From positions 186,242,994-186,306,993 of the forward strand of contig NC_081415.1 in assembly GCF_030272615.1 (NCBI RefSeq): a stretch of DNA of 64,000 bases, in the 5' to 3' direction. The notes below the pieces were generated by a model that made no database searches, had not been told where the DNA came from, and saw nothing but the letters and a program-made list of their open reading frames with translations. A program made the translations under genes and the position numbers. Source of the stretch: Cryptomeria japonica. Its lineage: Eukaryota > Streptophyta > Pinopsida > Cupressales > Cupressaceae. Positions 58,449 through 64,000 of this stretch are shown piece after piece. Numbering within the stretch: the stretch's first letter is position 1; the number at the start of each line of letters is the position of its first letter.

Positions 58449-59760
58449 TTTAGTGGATCTATCTTTGCAATGATTTGTACTTTATGTGTTAATAGATAGT
58501 GCCTCAGTTTAGTTGCTACCAAGATTACTGCTAGGCAATCTCGCTCAATATGTGTGTAATTGATTTTATAGCCAATGAGTGTGTGAGAGATGTAGTAGAC
58601 AGCACACTCTTTCCCTTCTGCATTGTGTTGAGCTAGGAGCACTCCCAATGTTGTATTTGTTGCCGAGATATAGAGTAATAAAGACTTACTCAGATCCGAT
58701 GGGATCAACAATGGTATATTCATGAGATAATCCTTAAGCATCTAAAATGCTTGTTGTCATTTGGTATCCCATTGAAAGAGGATGTTCTTGTGTAGCAAGT
58801 GTGTAAAGGGGTGACACTTATCTTCCAGTTGTGCAAAGAATCTTCAGATGGATTGTAGCCACCCTTGTAATGTCCTTAGTTGACTGATGTTCTTTGGAGG
58901 TGGCACGTCCATGATTTCTTTGACCTTTGCTGGGTCAACCTCATTGCCTTTTCTTGAGACAATGTATCCTAGAAGCTTCCCTGAGGTTACTCCAAAGACA
59001 CATTTCTTTGGGTTGAGTCGAACATGATATTGTTCTAGTCTGTCAAAGATTTGCTCTAATATTTCTAGATGACCTACTCTTGTTAATGATTTTGCCAGTA
59101 AGTCATCAACATAATCTTCCATTATAGTATGCATCATATCATGGAAGATGGTCATCATGGCTCTTTGATAGGTCACTCCTGCATTCTTTAGACCGAAAGG
59201 CATTACATTCCAGTAGTATGTTCCCCATGGACATGTGAAGGCCATCTTATGTTGATCCTTGGGTGCGATCTTTATCTAGTTGTACCCTTAAAAGCCATCC
59301 ATGAGTAAAAGCATGGCATGTCCGGTTGTTAGGTCCACTATTATGTCGATGTTTGGTAGGGGGAAGTCATCTTTAGGATATGCCTTGTTCAGATCTCTGG
59401 AATCAATACACATACAGATGCCCTCATTTGGTTTGCCAACAAACACAATATTCGATATCTAATCTGCATAATCAATTGGTCTAATAAAACCAATGTCTAG
59501 GAGTTTCTTAAGTTTTGCTTTGACTAGTACCGTGATTTGGGGATGCATCTTGCAAAGTTTTTGCTTGACAGGCTTAGCTCCTTTTGCTACGGTGAGATGA
59601 TGCATGACTAAATCAAGATCAAGACCAGGCATGTCTGCATATGACCATGAAAAGTTGATCTAGCATTTTTTGAAGAATTTGACAAGCTTAGGTTGTTCCT
59701 CTAGAGATAAAAGAGATGCCAGATGTATGTGGTGAGGATTTTCAGGAGTCCCCACGTTGT
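58449..59760 (-). pseudogene. RNase H and reverse transcriptase of the reverse Tat copy (right part)
   Basis: Continues the reading interrupted at 45598. From high to low coordinates: RT with FSWSYADMPGLDLDLVMHHL-like start, DFP, MDGF-stop-GYN (two stops near 59275-59295), AFTCPWGTYYWNVMPFGLKN, EDYVDDLLAKSLT, VRLNPKKCVFGVTSGK, then RNase H (SATNTTLGVLLAQHNAEGKE, HIERDCLAVILVATKLRHYL). Where the two forward copies share stops, this one has sense codons: TGG at 59210-59212, CGA at 59018-59020. It has different stops of its own, including TGA at 58757-58759. Confidence 0.86.
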
Positions 59761-62040
59761 ATTCTTTCGGTTCCTCAATGAGAATCGTTGATCGTTATTG
59801 TTGTGTACTAGAGGGGAGAATGTCAAACCTTTTATCCTCAGGTGCCTCAGAGAGGTTTTCACCTTTGGATACACTCTTTCTTTTTACTTTTGTGGGATCA
59901 AACAGTGCCACAGTGTGGTTTTCACTGGAAGATCCATGTTTTATCGTTATATTTTTGCAGCTGAAAGGTTTGGCATCCGCCCCAAGTATGTTGTGCTATT
60001 AAGTTCTATGGTGAATCTAGCTTTATGATCCTCGCTTGGTATGTTATCCCGTAGTTCCAAAAAGTCAATGATCACCTCATCATTTTAGAAGTGGTCAAGG
60101 CATGCAGGGTTAGGTGGGTTCCATTCGATGAGTTCAGGATGGATAATGGGCATTACCTCATCGATTAGGTTAAGTTCGTTAGATGTGTCAGTGAGGGTTA
60201 AGATATTATGGTGAAGGTCATTGATGATACTCTCCCTATCAGAATCGGGCGTAGGATGTGACGTAGGGTCTGTGGAAGGTGTTTCCAGTTTAGGAACCCA
60301 AGAGGTTTTAATATGTGCTTCTCCATAAACAAGGATTTCTTTGTGAGGTGGAGGGGGTGATGTGTCTTCCTCATCTGAAGTATTGAGATGTATTGAATCA
60401 AATTCCCACTCATGTGAGTCAGTCTCTAAGTCACTTTCCAGTATGTGGTTGCTATATCATATTGGGATATCCTTTGAGTTAAACATTGCAGGTGTGATTG
60501 GCTGATGTACCTGGATAGACAAAATTATTGGTGCTACAGGAAGGATTATAGGGATCAATGAATCCGATATGGGGAGTATCAGTGTTGTTGATGCTGCTGC
60601 TTCTGCTGGAATCGCCATTGTTGTTGATATTGTTGGGGATTCTGATATAGTTGTTGCTACCAATGGTGCTATTGATCTAGTTTCTGCTATTGATGGGGTT
60701 GCTAGTTTGATTGGTGGGATGACTGGTGCTATAGATTATATTGTTGGGAATTTTAGCCTCAGTGGGGTAGTTGCTATGGTGTGTGGTGCTACTAATATAA
60801 TCAATGGTGACCTCTTTATGGTTGTAGTAGGCTAATATAGAGGTTTGTTGGGTTTCCCATTGAATCTAAGCTTAGGAAGGATCTCCTTTTGAAAGCCTAA
60901 TCCTGTGTTATCTTTGGGTTTTAATTCTCTCTGTATCGGCTCATGTTGTCCTTGCTTGCAAGTTCCCAAAGCACTTGGACAATGATAACCCATTCTTTGC
61001 ATAATGAGAAGGCCTTTTCCATATTGATCTGTGGGAAGCTTAGCTTGTGGGATGTTCGTGGTGATAGGATCTTTATAGATCCATTCTACTAAGTCCTCAT
61101 CTTTGGTCTCTTCTTCTTGATGCTTTCCAAGGATGAAAGGTGTCAAAGTGCATGCTGGCTTGACCAGTGGTGTATGAAGTAACTTTTGAGGTTTACCATG
61201 AGTTCTAGGTGAAGTAGGCATTTGTCCAACACAAAAGAGTTGGCGGAGATTGTACTCCCTAGGACCTTCTTCTGCTATTTTCATCTTGAGCTTCTCTTGT
61301 TTGGGTATAGTGGTGTTTGAACTGGAAAGAGAGGCTAGACTTGCATATGATGTGGATGAGATAGCTTCTCTGTTGTTGGGAACGATATTCTTTGGTTGAT
61401 GATTTATATTGTGACAATATGCAAAGGGATTTGCGTCTCCCAGGATTGTAATTTCCACATCGTTATGAGGGAACTTGATACACTGATGGTAGGTTGATAG
61501 AACGGCTTGCATGGAGGGTATCCAAGGTCTTCCTAACAATAAATTATATGATAGAGGAAGGTCCAAAACTTGACATATGATGTGCTTCACCACTCGGCCC
61601 ACTTGGATTGGTAGCACAATCGCTCCTTTGGATGAACGCTCTACATCATCATAGGCTTTGATTGTTATCTTTTTACGGGGATCCACTAATTCAGTTGCAT
61701 ATCCTAATGCTATGACCAATTGCAGTGTACAGATATTTAGGCCTTCTCCATTATTGATCAAGACTCGCTTGATCCTATGTTGGTTGATAAACCCTTCAAT
61801 GTGAAGTGAGGCGTTATGAGGTTGCTCGAAGGATGTATTGTAACTTTTTGAGAAAGTGAGACATGGTGATGACCTTAGATTTCCAACCATAGCTTGGAAC
61901 TGATCTTTGGTTAGATTTACAGGGATTGACGCCTCTTGGAGAGCTTGATCCAAGATTATTTTATGAGATGGGGATAGGCACAAATTCTCTAAGATAGATA
62001 TAAGGGCGGGCATCTTATCTAATTGTTCCACAAGCTTATA
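59761..62040 (-). pseudogene. Protease and linker of the reverse Tat copy
   Basis: Contains the longest family ORF here: 62031 down to 60832, 399 codons. It covers EQLDKMPALISILENLCLSP, the protease segment and GRPWIPSMQAVLSTYHQC. The protease motif reads VLINNGEGLNICTL, with Asn (61753-61755) at the position where the other two copies have Asp, so the catalytic residue is lost. The Thr/Ser linker and acidic region follow, with stops from about 60831 downwards. Confidence 0.84.
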
Positions 62041-63298
62041 CTACTTTGGGATACATGTGGTGCCTTGTGGAGCTGCTTTAATGGTGATCTTGTCGCGACT
62101 TGTAACAACATTGAGGTGGAGCTGAGATTATTTATGGTAATAGTTGCAATTTGTTCACTGACATCATATAGGTGATTCATAGTGTAATTATAAGCGACGC
62201 GCGTATAATTAGTGGTATTTGTATTTCCCCCTGAAGTGGAAGGACCCCTTTGATCTTGTGATGGAAGTGGATTTTTAAACATAAGATGATCATTGTTTGT
62301 TGTTTTTAGGTCGTTTCCTTTTATTTCGATCTTTCCTTGAGCAATAAGATCCTGAATAAGATCTTTCAATCTGTGAAAATTGCTTGTCTTATGCCCTTTC
62401 CCTTGATGGATATCGCAATGTTCAGTATCCCTCCACCATGAAGGTTTGACCTGAGGTTCATAATTTTATGTCTTTGGTAAGGTCACAAGATTTTGAGAAA
62501 TCAACTAATGTAACACCATTTCAATAGGCTCCCCTAAGGGAGTGTATGTTCATTTTGGTTTAAAATTTTGCTGCCATTGTCTAGGTTCTTCTTGAGGTAC
62601 ATTGCATCCTTGATTTGGGGGAGCAATTGTGTTATTCTTGGGTGGGGGGTTCTGTCCTACAAATCGGACCATAGGTTGCGCACTTTTGATAGTCCTAGCA
62701 TCCACAACCCCGTCATTGATGACATTTTATCTTTTATTCTAGAAGTTAGGCTTATCACTATTGAAGCGTGGGCGAGGGCCATCCTTTGGCTCATTGTATA
62801 TCTTGATAAGCCCTTTTTTGATGAGAGCCCACTCACATTTTAAACCCTTGGTGATCATGTCATTGAAGGATTCTGTGCCTTTCATGTCTAAGTGAAATTT
62901 CCTCCCAAACTTTAGGGAAAGAGTCACATTAGGTATGTGTCCTCATATGCCACTTCTAGGCAAGCTAAATGAAATTCTCTAACATGATTGTGAGGGTCTC
63001 CTTTTCCTCGATACTTTTCGAACTTAGGTGTTTCAAACCCTCGTGGAAAAGGTGGCATATGTAGATTCTTATCAAAGGGATGGGGACAAATATCATTAAC
63101 TGAAAATTGGTTTGTTTTCACACGATTATGAAGTTGTTGGGTGAGATTCTTGACTTGTTGCTGCAACATGTCTATGTCATTTGGAGGAGGAGGAGGTGGG
63201 GGATTTCCTTGATGAAGGTTGTATCTGATGTGATCTTGACCTCTTTCATCCTCATTATGACTTTAGCATTCTGATGCTTGCCTTAGTTGTGCATTATC
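62041..63298 (-). pseudogene. gag of the reverse Tat copy, 5'-truncated and internally deleted
   Basis: Starts in mid-gag at about 63298 (AQLRQASE) and runs through VKNLTQQLHNRVKTNQFSVN and FEKYRGKGDPHNHVREFHLA. It then jumps from TYLM near 62930 to KFHLDMKGTESFNDMITKGL at about 62900, losing about 260 bp that include the LGGTTTSWFSR core. It ends at the TAG (complement of 62041-62043) that also stands between gag and protease in the two forward copies. No ORF1, PBS or 5' LTR of this copy is present. Confidence 0.83.
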
Positions 63299-64000
63299 TA
63301 ATGTTTGTATGTCTTCTGTGAATTATTCCAATGAAATTCTGGGGCATTTAATGGTGTCTATGTGGGAAGTTCACTAAGCTACGTGATCTTATGCAAAATG
63401 CAGTCATAGATCACTATGGCTTGCTGACTACAGCGTATACCTCGACCATATGAGCATGAACCATTATGGAGGGTCCATATTTTTTATGCTTTATTTATGT
63501 TGTTTGTTTGCAGGTACAATGCTCCATCCTTGGTTCCTACTGTCTCATCCAGGCTAGATGTTACCATGCTCAAAGATGAAAATAAAGCACTATGGATTGT
63601 CATTCCATCTCATATGTTTATATTGCATTTTGTTGCATATCACCCATCCATTTAATCATTCATTATTCATATGCATGGTTTTGTATGCAAGTGTGAATAA
63701 AGTTAATATGAGAAGTTATTTGAAAAATGACTTGGTCTTGGATACAATCACGACAAAGTTCTTTGATACATCATAAGTGCATCATGCAAAGTCTAAACAA
63801 CCTTGCATTCATCTATCATAATCACATTATCATTTCATTACATTTAGTTGCATTTTGCATCAACCTAGTTCATTATCATGTACTTGCATATAAGTTTATT
63901 GAAGTTTTTAGCCATTCATTCAAAAGCATTTAAAATTATTTAGTTGCATTTACATAAACCTAGTTCATTATCATCGGCTTGCATTAGTATCATTACATCA
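63299..64000. other. Spacer to the right window edge, nothing recognised
   Basis: No motif-bearing open frame. The phrase AACCTAGTTCATTATCAT, preceded by TTAGTTGCATTT, occurs at about 63844-63880 and again at about 63941-63975, a loose ~97-bp spaced duplication. Confidence 0.45.

Overview
The window looks like repeat-dense plant nuclear DNA, most likely from a gymnosperm (a conifer). This is inferred from the density of nested Ty3/gypsy Tat-type elements, a decayed pentatricopeptide-repeat (PPR) gene, a CACTA transposase, a LINE remnant, long AT-rich spacers and microsatellites. No intact host gene was found. There are no rRNA or tRNA genes, no CRISPR arrays and nothing of prokaryotic organisation. 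Nearly everything that codes is a transposable element or a broken gene.

Layout. 1-2.5 kb: minus-strand CACTA (TNP2-type) transposase gene that runs off the left edge. 4.1-4.8 kb: PPR pseudogene built from a 303-bp tandem unit. 5-9.8 kb: spacer with a dispersed repeat (second copy at 24.1-24.9 kb), a 29-bp tandem repeat, microsatellites and four short hairpin repeats. 9.79-11.84 kb: a 2,055-bp solo LTR with a perfect 5-bp target duplication. 12.6-15.6 kb: a decayed, split transposase-like gene with SDNCSSQ and GHGKGEHDG motifs. 15.6-19.5 kb: minus-strand LTR element remnant with coiled-coil, zinc-knuckle and unrecognised ORFs. 19.5-20.0 kb: LINE RNase H remnant. 21.6-22.3 kb: a ~350-bp tandem duplication. 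25.7-32.3 kb: a structurally complete LTR element (LTRs, PBS, PPT, TSD TATTT) without any pol domain, sitting inside the 3' end of another gypsy element.

32.7-63.3 kb is a pile-up of one Tat-type Ty3/gypsy family, which has a dual RNase H and an extra ORF before gag. It holds a two-piece head-to-head chimera (32.7-35.25 kb), a truncated forward copy (35.3-41.7 kb), a scrambled cluster of LTR fragments (41.8-44 kb), and a reverse-strand copy (about 43-45.6 and 58.4-63.3 kb). That reverse copy is split by a complete 12,845-bp forward copy (45,599-58,443; LTRs of 1,407 and 1,406 bp; TSD AGTAC).

How it fits together. The complete Tat copy has LTRs, PBS and PPT but lacks the integrase catalytic core, and it carries nonsense codons that it shares with the 35-42 kb copy. 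The 26-32 kb element lacks pol altogether. Both appear to be passengers moved by enzymes from elsewhere. Features deserving most attention are a 127-aa ORF upstream of gag that is uninterrupted in both Tat copies, two AGCGCT-motif arrays in inverted orientation near the ends of the complete copy, and the pol-less element with its large unrecognised second ORF. All homology statements come from reading motifs by eye; no database search or identity calculation was run.
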